From positions 434,001 to 498,000 of the forward strand of contig NZ_CP034767.1 in assembly GCF_004005995.1 (NCBI RefSeq): DNA of 64,000 nucleotides, written 5' to 3'. Below the pieces are notes generated by a model. The model saw only the letters and a program-made list of their open reading frames with translations. It was not told the origin of the DNA and made no database searches. Source of the stretch: Devosia sp. 1566. GTDB taxonomy: Bacteria > Pseudomonadota > Alphaproteobacteria > Rhizobiales > Devosiaceae. Positions 24,584 to 33,007 of the stretch are shown here, piece after piece (positions within the stretch are counted from its first letter, which is position 1; each line of letters begins with the position of its first letter). A program made the position numbers and the translations under genes.

Positions 24584-25918
24584 ATGAGCTTCCTCCCCCA
24601 GGAAATCATCGTCAGCAAGCGCGACGGCCGGGCTTTGCCGCCCGCCGATATTGCCCGTTTCATTGCCGGCCTGGGCGATGGTTCGGTCAGCCATGCCCAG
24701 GCGGCGGCGTTGGCCATGGCGGTGTATTTCCGCGGCATGGACATGCCCGAGCGGGTAGCACTGACCCTGGCCATGCGCGACAGCGGCACCGTGCTCGATT
24801 GGTCCGATCTCGATGGGCCGGTAGCCGACAAGCATTCCACCGGCGGAGTGGGGGACAATGTGTCCCTGATGCTGGCGCCCATCCTGGCGGCCATGGGCAT
24901 GTTCGTGCCGATGATTTCGGGGCGCGGGCTCGGCCATACCGGGGGCACGCTCGACAAGTTCGATGCCATTCCCGGCTATTCCACCAGCCCCGACAATGCG
25001 CTTTTCCGCCTTGTGGTGCGCGAGGTGGGCTGCGCCGTGATCGGGCAGACCGCCGATCTCGCCCCTGCCGACAAGACGCTGTACGCCATTCGCGATGTCA
25101 CCGGCACGGTGGAGTCGGTCCCCCTGATCACCGCCTCCATCCTTTCGAAAAAGCTGGCGGCCGGTTTGGGGGCCCTGATCCTTGACGTCAAGACCGGCTC
25201 GGGCGCCTTCATGCCGACGCTCGAACAATCGCGCGAACTGGCGCAAAGCCTCGTCGATGTCGCCAATGGGGCAGGGCTGCGCACATCAGCGCTGATCACC
25301 GACATGAACCAGCCCCTCGCCAGCGCGGCCGGCAATGGGCTCGAAATGCGCAATGCTGTCGATTTCCTCACCGGCAAGCACCAGGACCTTCGCCTGCGCG
25401 AGGTGACGCTGGCCTTAGCCGCCAGCCTGGCGGAGCTAGCCGGCATTGTTCCCGACCGGGCAGCGGGCCTCGAACTGGCCGAGGGGGCGCTCACCAGCGA
25501 CCGTGCCACCGAGCGCTTCAGCCGCATGGTGGCGGCGCTGGGCGGGCCGACCGATTTTGTCGAGCAGATGGACCGCCACCTAGCCCCGGCGCCCCTGGTG
25601 CGCGACGTATTCGCGCCGGCGGAGGGCCGGGTGGCCAGCATCGACACCCGTGGCGTCGGGATGGCGGTGGTCGCCCTGGGCGGCGGGCGCACTGCACCGG
25701 GCGAGGGCATTGATCATCGCGTCGGCTTTGACCACCTGCTGCCGCTTGGCGCCAGGGTGGATAACCGCACCCCCATCGCCCGCCTGCATGCCCGCGACGC
25801 CGCCAGTGCTGATGAGGCCGAACGCCGCCTTGTTGCTGCCTACCGCCTGGGCGAAACTGCGCCCGATCAGCCGCTGATCGCCGCCGTGCTGCCGCCGCCC
25901 GCTTCCCCAAGGACCTGA
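24584..25918 (+). CDS. deoA: thymidine phosphorylase
   Basis: This 444-residue pyrimidine nucleoside phosphorylase has the family signature around [20 protein letters not shown] (residues 107-126), the phosphate-site [10 protein letters not shown] and the metal/loop TGSGAFMPT. It converts thymidine or deoxyuridine to the base and deoxyribose-1-phosphate. It follows the aldehyde dehydrogenase by 17 nt and precedes deoB by 5 nt. Full-length compared with E. coli DeoA (440 residues). Confidence 0.95.
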   Translation: MSFLPQEIIVSKRDGRALPPADIARFIAGLGDGSVSHAQAAALAMAVYFRGMDMPERVALTLAMRDSGTVLDWSDLDGPVADKHSTGGVGDNVSLMLAPILAAMGMFVPMISGRGLGHTGGTLDKFDAIPGYSTSPDNALFRLVVREVGCAVIGQTADLAPADKTLYAIRDVTGTVESVPLITASILSKKLAAGLGALILDVKTGSGAFMPTLEQSRELAQSLVDVANGAGLRTSALITDMNQPLASAAGNGLEMRNAVDFLTGKHQDLRLREVTLALAASLAELAGIVPDRAAGLELAEGALTSDRATERFSRMVAALGGPTDFVEQMDRHLAPAPLVRDVFAPAEGRVASIDTRGVGMAVVALGGGRTAPGEGIDHRVGFDHLLPLGARVDNRTPIARLHARDAASADEAERRLVAAYRLGETAPDQPLIAAVLPPPASPRT

Positions 25919-25923
25919 CGCCC

Positions 25924-27156
25924 ATGCCCCGCGCCATTCTCTGCATTCTCGACAGCGTCGGCATCGGCGGCGCGCCTGATGCGGCGGCCTATGGCGACGA
26001 CGGCGCCAATACGCTGGGCCATATCGCCGAATATGCCGCCGCTGGCAAAGCCGACCGCCCGGGCCTCCGCAGCGGCCCGCTGGGCCTGCCTAATCTCGAC
26101 GCCATGGGCCTGGGCGCCGCCGTCCAGCTCTCCACCGGCACCGTGCCGCCCGGATTGTCCGCGACGCCGCACGGCGGCCGTTTCGGCGTGGGCCGGGAAG
26201 TCTCCAAAGGCAAGGACACGCCATCCGGGCATTGGGAAATCGCCGGGGTGCCCGTACCCTTCGACTGGGGCTATTTTCCCGCGACCGAGCCCTGCTTCCC
26301 GCCCGAACTGACCGCTGCCCTCATCGAGCAGGCGGGCCTGCCCGGCATTTTGGGCAACAAGCACGCCTCGGGCACCGAGATCATTGCCGAGTTAGGCGAA
26401 GAGTCGATCCGCACCGGCATGCCCATCTGCTACACCTCGGTGGATTCGGTGTTCCAGATCGCCGCGCACGAAACCCATTTCGGCCTCGATCGGCTCTACC
26501 AGCTGTGCCAGACCGCCTTTGCGCTGACGGCGCCGCTGCAGATCGGCCGGGTGATCGCCCGCCCCTTTGTTGGGGAGGATCGCGGCAGCTTCAAGCGCAC
26601 CGGCAACCGGCGCGATTTCGCCATTCCTCCGCCCGAACCGACCCTGCTCGACCGCAATGCCGAGGCCGGCAACGCGGTTTACGCCATCGGCAAGATCTCC
26701 GACATCTATGCCGGCCATGGGGTCACCCACAAACTCAAGGGGACCGGGCTGCCCCAATTGTTCAACCGCACGCTCGAGGCAATGGAAATGGCGCCCGAGG
26801 GCGCGCTGGTCATTACCAATTTCGTTGATTTCGACAGCGAATACGGGCACCGCCGTGATGTCGCGGGCTATGCCGCCGCGCTCGAATATTTCGATGCGCG
26901 GCTGCCCGAGCTGATCGCGGCCCTGCGCCACGATGACCTGCTGGTCCTCACCGCCGATCACGGCAATGACCCGACCTGGCCGGGCACCGACCATACCCGC
27001 GAGCAAATCCCCATTCTGGTGTTTTCCCCAGCGCTCTCGCCAGGCGAGATTGGCATCCGCCCCAGCTTCGCCGATATTGGCGAAAGCCTTGCCCAGTGGC
27101 TTTCCCTGCCGCCAGGGCGACACGGCAGCAGCTTTCTTTCCCCCAATTTCAGGTGA
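25924..27156 (+). CDS. deoB: phosphopentomutase
   Basis: This 410-residue, alkaline-phosphatase-fold mutase interconverts (deoxy)ribose-1-phosphate and -5-phosphate, feeding DeoC. Metal ligands appear in [22 protein letters not shown] (the Thr that is phosphorylated), [12 protein letters not shown] and [18 protein letters not shown]. It lies 5 nt after deoA and 4 nt before upp, part of a tight operon. Confidence 0.95.
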   Translation: MPRAILCILDSVGIGGAPDAAAYGDDGANTLGHIAEYAAAGKADRPGLRSGPLGLPNLDAMGLGAAVQLSTGTVPPGLSATPHGGRFGVGREVSKGKDTPSGHWEIAGVPVPFDWGYFPATEPCFPPELTAALIEQAGLPGILGNKHASGTEIIAELGEESIRTGMPICYTSVDSVFQIAAHETHFGLDRLYQLCQTAFALTAPLQIGRVIARPFVGEDRGSFKRTGNRRDFAIPPPEPTLLDRNAEAGNAVYAIGKISDIYAGHGVTHKLKGTGLPQLFNRTLEAMEMAPEGALVITNFVDFDSEYGHRRDVAGYAAALEYFDARLPELIAALRHDDLLVLTADHGNDPTWPGTDHTREQIPILVFSPALSPGEIGIRPSFADIGESLAQWLSLPPGRHGSSFLSPNFR

Positions 27157-27160
27157 TCCC

Positions 27161-27805
27161 ATGACCGATGTCCTGCCCAGCAACGTCACCGTGGTTGATC
27201 ACCCGCTGATCCAGCACAAGCTCACGATCATGCGCGACAAGGAAACCTCGACGGCCAGTTTCCGGCGGCTGCTACGGGAGATTTCGCTGCTGCTTTGCTA
27301 TGAGGTCACGCGCGATCTCGAGCTTGAAATGGTCTCGATCGAAACCCCGATGCAAAGGATCGATGCGCCCACCATCAAGGGCAAGAAGCTGGTTTTCGCC
27401 TCGATCCTGCGTGCCGGCAATGGCCTGCTCGAAGGCATGCTCGACCTGGTCCCGGCCGCCCGCGTTGCTCATATCGGGCTTTATCGCAACCATGAAACGC
27501 TTGAGCCGGTGGAATATTACTTCAAGGCGCCCTCCAACCTGGCCGATCGCCTGGTGATCGTGGTCGACCCCATGCTGGCCACCGCCAATTCAGCGACGGC
27601 CGCCATCGACAAGCTCAAGGAGCGCGGCGCCAACAATATCCGCTTTTTGTGCCTGCTCGCGGCGCCCGAGGGGATCAAGCGGTTCACCGCGGCCCATCCC
27701 GATGTGCCGGTGTTTACTGCGTCAATCGACAGCCATCTCGACGACAAGGGCTATATCGTGCCCGGCCTCGGCGATGCCGGCGATCGCATGTACGGGACCA
27801 AATAA
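27161..27805 (+). CDS. upp: uracil phosphoribosyltransferase
   Basis: This 214-residue enzyme makes UMP from uracil and PRPP. Motifs are [14 protein letters not shown], the PRPP loop [15 protein letters not shown] (AN replaces the GG of the E. coli enzyme) and uracil-site [16 protein letters not shown] at the C-terminus. Start 27161 is chosen because only this ATG gives the family N-terminus; in-frame sequence further upstream is out of frame with deoB and unrelated. Here it salvages the uracil released by DeoA-type phosphorolysis. Confidence 0.95.
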   Translation: MTDVLPSNVTVVDHPLIQHKLTIMRDKETSTASFRRLLREISLLLCYEVTRDLELEMVSIETPMQRIDAPTIKGKKLVFASILRAGNGLLEGMLDLVPAARVAHIGLYRNHETLEPVEYYFKAPSNLADRLVIVVDPMLATANSATAAIDKLKERGANNIRFLCLLAAPEGIKRFTAAHPDVPVFTASIDSHLDDKGYIVPGLGDAGDRMYGTK

Positions 27806-28201
27806 ATGGCCAAGCTCGTTCACACCATGATCCGCGTTCTCGACGAGGAGCGCTCGGTAGAGTTTTACCGCCGTGCCTTTGGGCTCGAGATCGCCGAACG
27901 GATCGACTTTCCCGATTTCACCCTGGTTTATCTGCGCGGTGATGATGTCGCCTTCGAGCTGGAACTGACCATCAACAAAGGGCGCACCGAGCCGTATCAG
28001 CTGGGCGATGGCTATGGTCATCTCGCCGTCGTGGTGGATGATGTCGATGCCGAGCACCGTCGCTTCCAGGCCGAGGGCATTACCGTAGGCAAGCTCGTCG
28101 ACTTCAAGAATGGCGACACGCTCGTGGCGCGTTTCTTTTTTGCCACCGACCCCGATGGCTACAAGATCGAGGTGATCGAGCGGGGCCGCCGCTTCGGCTA
28201 G
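27806..28201 (+). CDS. glyoxalase I-like VOC protein
   Basis: This 131-residue protein has the glyoxalase I pattern: HTMIRVLDEERSVEFYRRAFGLE at the N-terminus, ELELTINKG, GYGHLAVVVDDVD and DPDGYKIEVIE. His and Glu metal positions are all present, so lactoylglutathione lyase activity (methylglyoxal detoxification) is plausible. The ATG follows the upp stop with no gap, implying coupling. Methylglyoxal can form from triose phosphates made by DeoC, which would explain the placement; that is inference. Confidence 0.88.
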   Translation: MAKLVHTMIRVLDEERSVEFYRRAFGLEIAERIDFPDFTLVYLRGDDVAFELELTINKGRTEPYQLGDGYGHLAVVVDDVDAEHRRFQAEGITVGKLVDFKNGDTLVARFFFATDPDGYKIEVIERGRRFG

Positions 28202-28214
28202 CCCCGCTTCGGGT

Positions 28215-28242
28215 CTGCCGCTCAGCGCTCGCGCAGCGGCAG
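28215..28242. terminator. hairpin between convergent nucleoside operon and HAD gene
   Basis: Perfect 8-bp arms CTGCCGCT (28215-28222) and AGCGGCAG (28235-28242) enclose 12 nt. The hairpin spans the last codons and stop of the minus-strand HAD gene, and can end transcription from both sides. It has no long T-tract. Confidence 0.5.
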
Positions 28243-28842
28243 GCCAAGCTGAATGAGTTCGCGGCGCGTGTCTTCGGCCGACTGGAAATGAATGGCCTGC
28301 ATGCCGAACTTGCGCGCCGCCACCACATTGGGCTCGCTGTCATCGATAAAGACGCAGCTTTCCGGCGCCATTCCATAGCGTTCGCAGAACACGCGGTAAA
28401 TGCGTGGATCGGGTTTTACGAGGCCTTCGAGCCCCGAAACAATCACCCCGTCGAACTTTTCGAGGAACGGCCATTCCCCCAGCCGCGTCATCCACTTTTC
28501 CCAGGAAAAGTTGGTGATGGCGAAGGTCGGGATCTCCTGCTCGATCAACTCGTCATGGATGTCGATCGTGCCCTGGATCATCGGCCCAAAGGTTTCGGTC
28601 CAGCGGTGATCGAACGCCTGGATCTCGCGCCAATAGCGGGGGAACCGGCTCACGAGCTTGGCGACGCCTTCGGAGTAAAGCGTGCCGGCATCGAATTCCA
28701 AGTTCCAGTCGGGCGTGCAGATATTCTGGTGAAACCACAATGCATCTTCCTCGCTCTCAAAGAGCTTGCGGAACAGATACATGGGGTTCCAGTCCACAAA
28801 GACCCCGCCAATATCGAAGACGGGGATGAGGGTATCAGTCAT
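28222..28842 (-). CDS. HAD-family (HAD-IA) hydrolase
   Basis: This 206-residue phosphatase-like protein has all four HAD motifs: FDIGGVFVDW (nucleophile Asp), FAITNFSWEKW, LVKPDPRIYR (Lys) and CVFIDDSEPNV. A helical cap inserted after motif I puts it in subfamily IA, like YihX-type sugar phosphatases. Start 28842 is preferred over an in-frame codon at 28881 because GGAAATTGCC precedes it and it gives the usual N-terminus. Confidence 0.88.
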   Translation of the reverse strand: MTDTLIPVFDIGGVFVDWNPMYLFRKLFESEEDALWFHQNICTPDWNLEFDAGTLYSEGVAKLVSRFPRYWREIQAFDHRWTETFGPMIQGTIDIHDELIEQEIPTFAITNFSWEKWMTRLGEWPFLEKFDGVIVSGLEGLVKPDPRIYRVFCERYGMAPESCVFIDDSEPNVVAARKFGMQAIHFQSAEDTRRELIQLGLPLRER

Positions 28843-28905
28843 GGCAATTTCCGGCTGTGGACAGATGCCGGTTTGTGGCACGACGGCGGGGGTCGTGCAA
28901 GCAAG

Positions 28906-29472
28906 CTAGCAGCCCTGGCACTGGATGCGATCGCCCTGAAACCGCGGCATGAAAAAGCTCTGGCGGTAAAGGGGGATATCCTGCTGGAAGACTAGGTCGA
29001 ACATGGGCACAAACGGTGCAGATGCCTCGGCAACGATGATATATCTGTTGCGCACGATGTCCTTTATGGCGTTTGGCAACTCGATGCTGGCGTTGACGGT
29101 GTGCGGGGTTCCTCCGTTAAAACCGAGGGACCAATCTACGCGCGTCGTTCCGTCGGCTCGGATCTGCACCGAGGTTACTACCTGCTTGAGGTTAGCTGCT
29201 GAATACGGGGCAAGTATCCTCGAAGCGGCCTGAAAATAGTCGTTGATCTGAGTGGTGCTGATCACGTCATCTGAGCGGGCCACGAGGTCGCCAACGGCGC
29301 CGGCGGTCGACTGTACCTTTCGATCCATGGTGATGAGCGTACTGGCTTCGATCGAGCCCGCATATAGGACCAGCATGATTGGCAGGATGAGGGCAAATTC
29401 CACCACCGCGGCTCCGCGATTGTCCTGACGCCAGCGGATGATCAGTTGCGAGAGATTTTGCCAGGCCTTCAT
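28906..29472 (-). CDS. TadE-like pseudopilin (second)
   Basis: This 188-residue protein has a short cytoplasmic leader and the prepilin-type cleavage and membrane motif NRG/AAVVEFALILPIMLVLYAG, so CpaA should cut after Gly20. The rest is an extracytoplasmic domain rich in Asn, Thr and Gln with two Cys near the end. TadE/TadF/TadG-type pseudopilins help assemble Flp pili. Its start overlaps the stop of the upstream TadE-like gene by one base. GC is low locally, about 52% across 29041-29100 counted by hand. Confidence 0.85.
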   Translation of the reverse strand: MKAWQNLSQLIIRWRQDNRGAAVVEFALILPIMLVLYAGSIEASTLITMDRKVQSTAGAVGDLVARSDDVISTTQINDYFQAASRILAPYSAANLKQVVTSVQIRADGTTRVDWSLGFNGGTPHTVNASIELPNAIKDIVRNRYIIVAEASAPFVPMFDLVFQQDIPLYRQSFFMPRFQGDRIQCQGC

Positions 29473-30038
29473 CAGAACGGCTCGTTCTTGAACACTGTCG
29501 TGCTACCCAGCAAGCGCTGGCTCTGCGGCAGGTTGGCGAGGCCCAGCCCACCAATGTCCACTAAGATTGGGTATTTGTAATAGACTTGCACCATCACCAC
29601 ATCGGATCGGTTGCCGCCATCGTAGCCGGAGGGGACAGTCCATTCGCAGTCGGTGGTACAGTTGGGGTCAACCGGGGACGTCGTTGTCGCCGATGTGAAA
29701 TTTGTTACCGTTGACACGCGGATATGCAGCCCGGCGCAATCGGGGAACAGCCCGTACAGCCGGCTGCACACCTCGGTACGAAACCGCGCCGTGTCAAAAC
29801 CGGCAGTCTTGGCTTGACCGGTGCGGATCAAACGGGACGCATCCTGCACCGCGCTTTCCAGCACCTGGGTGGACAGGAACACCAGCGAGGTCTGCAGAAT
29901 GGCCGCGATGATTGCAAAAAAGGGTAGGGCCAGGAGGGCGAACTCCACCGCGACGGCGCCCCGGCTGTCGCCGGCAAAGCGACGGCCTGCGCGCAGGCGC
30001 CTGGCTCGTGCAATGGGCGCAAAAAGGGTTGGGATCAT
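29472..30038 (-). CDS. TadE-like pseudopilin (first)
   Basis: This 188-residue protein has an Arg-rich leader, then SRG/AVAVEFALLALPFFAIIAAIL, which is the pseudopilin processing site (after Gly27) and membrane helix. The exported part has four Cys (CSRLYGLFPDC and CTTDC) that could form disulfides. It belongs to the TadE family (pfam TadE-like) and is presumably processed by the prepilin peptidase at 31381. It is transcribed away from the main pilus operon with its neighbour and the secretin N-domain gene. Confidence 0.87.
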   Translation of the reverse strand: MIPTLFAPIARARRLRAGRRFAGDSRGAVAVEFALLALPFFAIIAAILQTSLVFLSTQVLESAVQDASRLIRTGQAKTAGFDTARFRTEVCSRLYGLFPDCAGLHIRVSTVTNFTSATTTSPVDPNCTTDCEWTVPSGYDGGNRSDVVMVQVYYKYPILVDIGGLGLANLPQSQRLLGSTTVFKNEPF

Positions 30039-30150
30039 CGCGGTGCTCGCTTTAGCAACGAGACAATAAGCCTGTACCCCTAAGCCATGGTTAGGATCGA
30101 GGGTTCGGCAACGAAGCTTCGCCCGGATGGTTAAGCGGGGCTAAACTGGC

Positions 30151-30600
30151 TTAGTTGCCGGTACCGGTGCCGACCAGCTGCGAGGAGGCCAGCGTATTGG
30201 CGGTATACTCATTCTGGTCGCCCAGCATTATAGTGGGCTGGCAGATCGGCGCGCAGGCAAGGCTCGTGCGCTGCAGGCCCTGATACACCGTCACCACGCC
30301 CGAGCTCATCTGCACCACATCGATCAGTGTGTCCGCGATCGGGTTGCCGACATTGTCGAGGATGATCAGGTTGGTCTGGCCATAGCTCTTGCCGGTCAAT
30401 ACCAGCGTCTTGGAATCCTGAATGGTCACATCGGCAATGCCGGGATTACCCACGATCACCGTGGCCGCCGGCGCACTGATGCGCAGCACCCGGGCCATGT
30501 TGACGCTGACGCTGATCGGCCCCGTTTCCGCCGCCTGGAGAGCGGGCAGGGGGGCAAGGGCGAACAAGGCAGCCAGGCAGGCGGCGACACGGGAGCGCAT
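30151..30600 (-). CDS. stand-alone pilus/secretin N-terminal domain protein
   Basis: This 149-residue exported protein has a signal peptide ending near ALQAAE, followed by one domain like the N-terminal domain of CpaC/RcpA secretins (pilus assembly N-terminal domain): VNMARVLRISAPAATVIVGNPGIADVTIQDSKTLVLTGKSYGQTNLIILD has the same layout as CpaC residues 45-115 in this window. It lacks the secretin barrel. Start 30600 gives a proper signal peptide; an in-frame codon at 30753 does not. It may act as an accessory to the secretin. Confidence 0.85.
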   Translation of the reverse strand: MRSRVAACLAALFALAPLPALQAAETGPISVSVNMARVLRISAPAATVIVGNPGIADVTIQDSKTLVLTGKSYGQTNLIILDNVGNPIADTLIDVVQMSSGVVTVYQGLQRTSLACAPICQPTIMLGDQNEYTANTLASSQLVGTGTGN

Positions 30601-30952
30601 GGGCAGGTCCGGACTCGGGTACAATGCCGCTAGAGTTACCGAGATTGGTAAATAAAGGGAGAACGAACCTGTTCTTGCGCCACTCGAGGCCCTGCGTTCT
30701 TGCGCCTGACCCAACTTACTGCCGGCGGACCCAGGCAATAAAGCAACATTCAAGCTCTACTTGCAACTTGCATTGCTTGCTTCGAATGCAAGTCTTTCCG
30801 TTAGGGTCTTGATCATCATAAGCAAACCCGCGACTTGGGTTCTCTTTCGTTTAACTCAATTTCAACAGCTGCCGAATAGTTTAGGGCCATGTTCGATGCG
30901 TGGCCTGTCACTCGATGGCGTCACCCCGATGACGAGAGCAAGGAGCTTGGGA
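30601..30952. other. divergent intergenic region upstream of the Flp pilin
   Basis: This 352-nt region between the divergent secretin N-domain gene and flp holds no convincing gene. It is AT-richer than its surroundings and must contain both promoters. It carries a perfect inverted repeat CTTGCATT (30767-30774) and AATGCAAG (30785-30792) with a 10-nt spacer. The flp start has an AAGGAG ribosome site at 30940-30945. Confidence 0.6.
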
Positions 30953-31132
30953 ATGAACATTTTCGCACGTTTCGCACAGGACGAGTCCGGCGCGACGGCT
31001 ATTGAATACGGCCTGATCGCCGCACTGATCGCCGTGGCAATCATTGCTGCAGCTACCACGCTGGGTACCGATTTGGCCGCGTTATTTGGCAGAATCTCCG
31101 GACGCCTGACGACTGCTGCTCCAGCGGCGTAA
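30953..31132 (+). CDS. Flp/Fap type IVb pilin
   Basis: This 59-residue pilin is the main subunit of the tad pilus. The leader MNIFARFAQDESG is followed by ATAIEYGLIAALIAV, so processing after Gly13 leaves a 46-residue mature pilin with Glu at +5 and Tyr at +6, the Flp signature. Start 30953 is set by AAGGAG 7 nt upstream. A strong hairpin follows the gene, consistent with high separate expression. Confidence 0.93.
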   Translation: MNIFARFAQDESGATAIEYGLIAALIAVAIIAAATTLGTDLAALFGRISGRLTTAAPAA

Positions 31133-31154
31133 TCCCTGCTGCGAAATTGCCAGA

Positions 31155-31180
31155 GGGGAGGGAGCAAGTTGCCCCTCCCC
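31155..31180 (+). terminator. hairpin terminator after flp
   Basis: A perfect 8-bp stem GGGGAGGG (31155-31162) and CCCTCCCC (31173-31180) has a 10-nt loop, 22 nt after the pilin stop, followed by TTCATCG. It probably ends or attenuates transcription so that pilin mRNA exceeds the cpa genes. Confidence 0.65.
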
Positions 31181-31380
31181 TTCATCGTGGCTAGGCCTGG
31201 TTCTGCAGGCTATTCGCCTCGGCACCCGAGTGCCTTGCCGCTTTCCGTTAGCATTCCTTGTTGCAACAGTGTGTGCGCATGTCCGCTGGCCCGTGCTCGT
31301 CTAACCGCGCTCAGAGGAGTTAGTATGTTCTGCGATGCTCGGTGTCGGCGGGCCTAGCCCGATTACTGGAGACAGGTTCC

Positions 31381-31881
31381 TTGTCCACGCTTGCCCTGCT
31401 GTTTTTCCCCTTTGCCATGGCATTTGCGGCTTCGTCCGACCTGTTGACCATGCGCATTTCTAACAAGCTGGTGCTCCTGCTGGTCGCGGGTTTTGCGCCG
31501 ACGGCGTTCGCCATTGGCCTGCCTCTTGAACTCGTGGCGATGCATATCGCCTGCGCCCTCGCCGTATTGGTGGTCGGCTTTGCCTTCTTTGCAATGCGCT
31601 GGATCGGTGGCGGAGACGCCAAGCTGGCGGCAGCGACCACGCTGTGGCTCGGCGTGGGGCTGACGCTGCCTTACCTGGTCTATGCCGCCCTGCTCGGGGG
31701 CGCCCTGACCCTTGCGATTCTGTCCCTGCGCCGACTGCCGCTCACGCCATTTCTGGCCCGTTTCGAGTGGCTCGAGCGGCTGCATGACAGCAAGTCAGGG
31801 GTGCCCTATGGCGTCGCATTGGCCATGGCGGGTCTCTTGGTTTATTCCAATTCCGCTATATTCGAGCGCCTCGCATCCTGA
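31381..31881 (+). CDS. cpaA: prepilin peptidase CpaA
   Basis: This 166-residue, multi-pass aspartic protease of the A24 family has the two catalytic aspartates in ASSDLLTMRISN and RWIGGGDAKL. It processes the Flp pilin and TadE-like pseudopilins. I chose TTG 31381 because CTGGAGACAGG lies just upstream and the protein then begins at its first membrane helix. A GTG at 31342 in the same frame is the alternative and would add 13 residues. Confidence 0.85.
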   Translation: MSTLALLFFPFAMAFAASSDLLTMRISNKLVLLLVAGFAPTAFAIGLPLELVAMHIACALAVLVVGFAFFAMRWIGGGDAKLAAATTLWLGVGLTLPYLVYAALLGGALTLAILSLRRLPLTPFLARFEWLERLHDSKSGVPYGVALAMAGLLVYSNSAIFERLAS

Positions 31882-31888
31882 GTCTTCA

Positions 31889-31907
31889 GTTGAGCACGTC
31901 GCTCAAC
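31889..31907 (+). terminator. hairpin after cpaA
   Basis: A perfect 7-bp stem GTTGAGC (31889-31895) and GCTCAAC (31901-31907) has a 5-nt loop, starting 8 nt after the cpaA stop. It may be a weak terminator in the 169-nt gap to cpaB. Confidence 0.45.
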
Positions 31908-32001
31908 ACTGCTCGTCGTTGCATTATGCAAGTCTTAGCAGCCCGTTAACTCCGATTGCCAAGCTTCCTTTAACCAAACTTTGACCCTTTGGCCTCATTG
32001 T

Positions 32002-32038
32002 TTGGTGGATCAAGGGACCAACCGTGTCCCTCCACCAA
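32002..32038 (+). promoter_or_regulatory. long leader hairpin just before cpaB
   Basis: Outer arms TTGGTGGA (32002-32009) and TCCACCAA (32031-32038) and inner arms GGGAC (32014-32018) and GTCCC (32026-32030) form a 13-bp bulged hairpin. It ends 2 nt before the GGAG ribosome site of cpaB. It could control access to that site or mark the start of a separate transcript. Confidence 0.45.
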
Positions 32039-32050
32039 GCGGAGTAGGCA

Positions 32051-33004
32051 ATGAGGCCGGCGCGTCTGATTCTGTTGCTGGTAGCGTTGATCGCCGGTGG
32101 TCTTGCAGCATTCCTGGTCATGCGGGGCGGCGAACAGCCCGGCCCCCAGGTGGTTACCCAGGCAGCGCCGGCTGAAACCAAAACGCAAATCCTGGTGGCG
32201 GCCGCTCCCATCGGTGTCGGCGAGCGCTTGTCCAGCGCGGCCGTGCAATGGCAGGACTGGCCCGAAAGCGCCATCCGGCCCGAATACGTCACCATTTCCG
32301 CCATGCCGCAGGCGCCCGAAGAGCTGACCGGCGCCGTCGCGCGGTTCGAGTTCTTCCCGGGTGAACCCATCCGCCAGGAAAAGTTGGTCACCACGGGGCA
32401 GGGCTATCTCTCGGCCGTTCTGGCATCCGGCAAGCGCGGCGTGTCGGTGCCGGTCGCACCCGCCACTGCCGCGGGGGGCTTCATTGTGCCCAATGACCAT
32501 GTCGATGTGCTCCTGACCCGCTCCACCGAAATGGGGCAGGTCTCCGAAGTGGTGCTGCCCAATGTGCGCGTTCTCGCCATCGGCACCCGGCTGGGCGAAG
32601 TGGGCGCCACCGGCGCCGGCACCCAGAGCGATCCGGCCCAATCCGGCTCGGGATCGGGCACCCAGGGCCAGGCCTTCGAGAACGCCACCATCGCCACGCT
32701 CGAGCTTGATCCTTCCCAGGCCGAAACCCTCGTCAATTCCACCGGTCAGGGCGAGTTGTCGCTGACCTTGCGCTCGATGGCCGATTTCAACGAAGCCGCG
32801 ACTTCGGTGGGCAGCAGCCAAACCGTGCGCTTGATCCGCTTCGGCCGCGAGCAAAGCGTGATGTCGGGCAACACTCAGGCGCAGCCCAGCGTCGCTGTTC
32901 CGGAATCCACTCAGCCCAATGCGGCTCTGCCGGCTGTTGTGCCGGCCTCCGTCAGCCAACCAGAGCCCGCAGCCTCCGCGCCCCCCGCGGTCGTGCTCCA
33001 GTAA
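32051..33004 (+). CDS. cpaB: tad pilus assembly protein CpaB (RcpC)
   Basis: This 317-residue protein has an N-terminal membrane anchor (RLILLLVALIAGGLAAFLV) and the SAF/RcpC domain: TQILVAAAPIGVGERLSSAAVQWQDWPE, then ISAMPQAPEELTGAVARFEFFPGEPIRQEKL. CpaB is an inner-membrane or periplasmic factor needed for Flp pili. The Pro/Ala/Gln-rich C-terminal 50 residues are low complexity. The ribosome site is GGAG. The gene is followed 3 nt later by cpaC. Confidence 0.92.
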   Translation: MRPARLILLLVALIAGGLAAFLVMRGGEQPGPQVVTQAAPAETKTQILVAAAPIGVGERLSSAAVQWQDWPESAIRPEYVTISAMPQAPEELTGAVARFEFFPGEPIRQEKLVTTGQGYLSAVLASGKRGVSVPVAPATAAGGFIVPNDHVDVLLTRSTEMGQVSEVVLPNVRVLAIGTRLGEVGATGAGTQSDPAQSGSGSGTQGQAFENATIATLELDPSQAETLVNSTGQGELSLTLRSMADFNEAATSVGSSQTVRLIRFGREQSVMSGNTQAQPSVAVPESTQPNAALPAVVPASVSQPEPAASAPPAVVLQ

Positions 33005-33007
33005 GCG

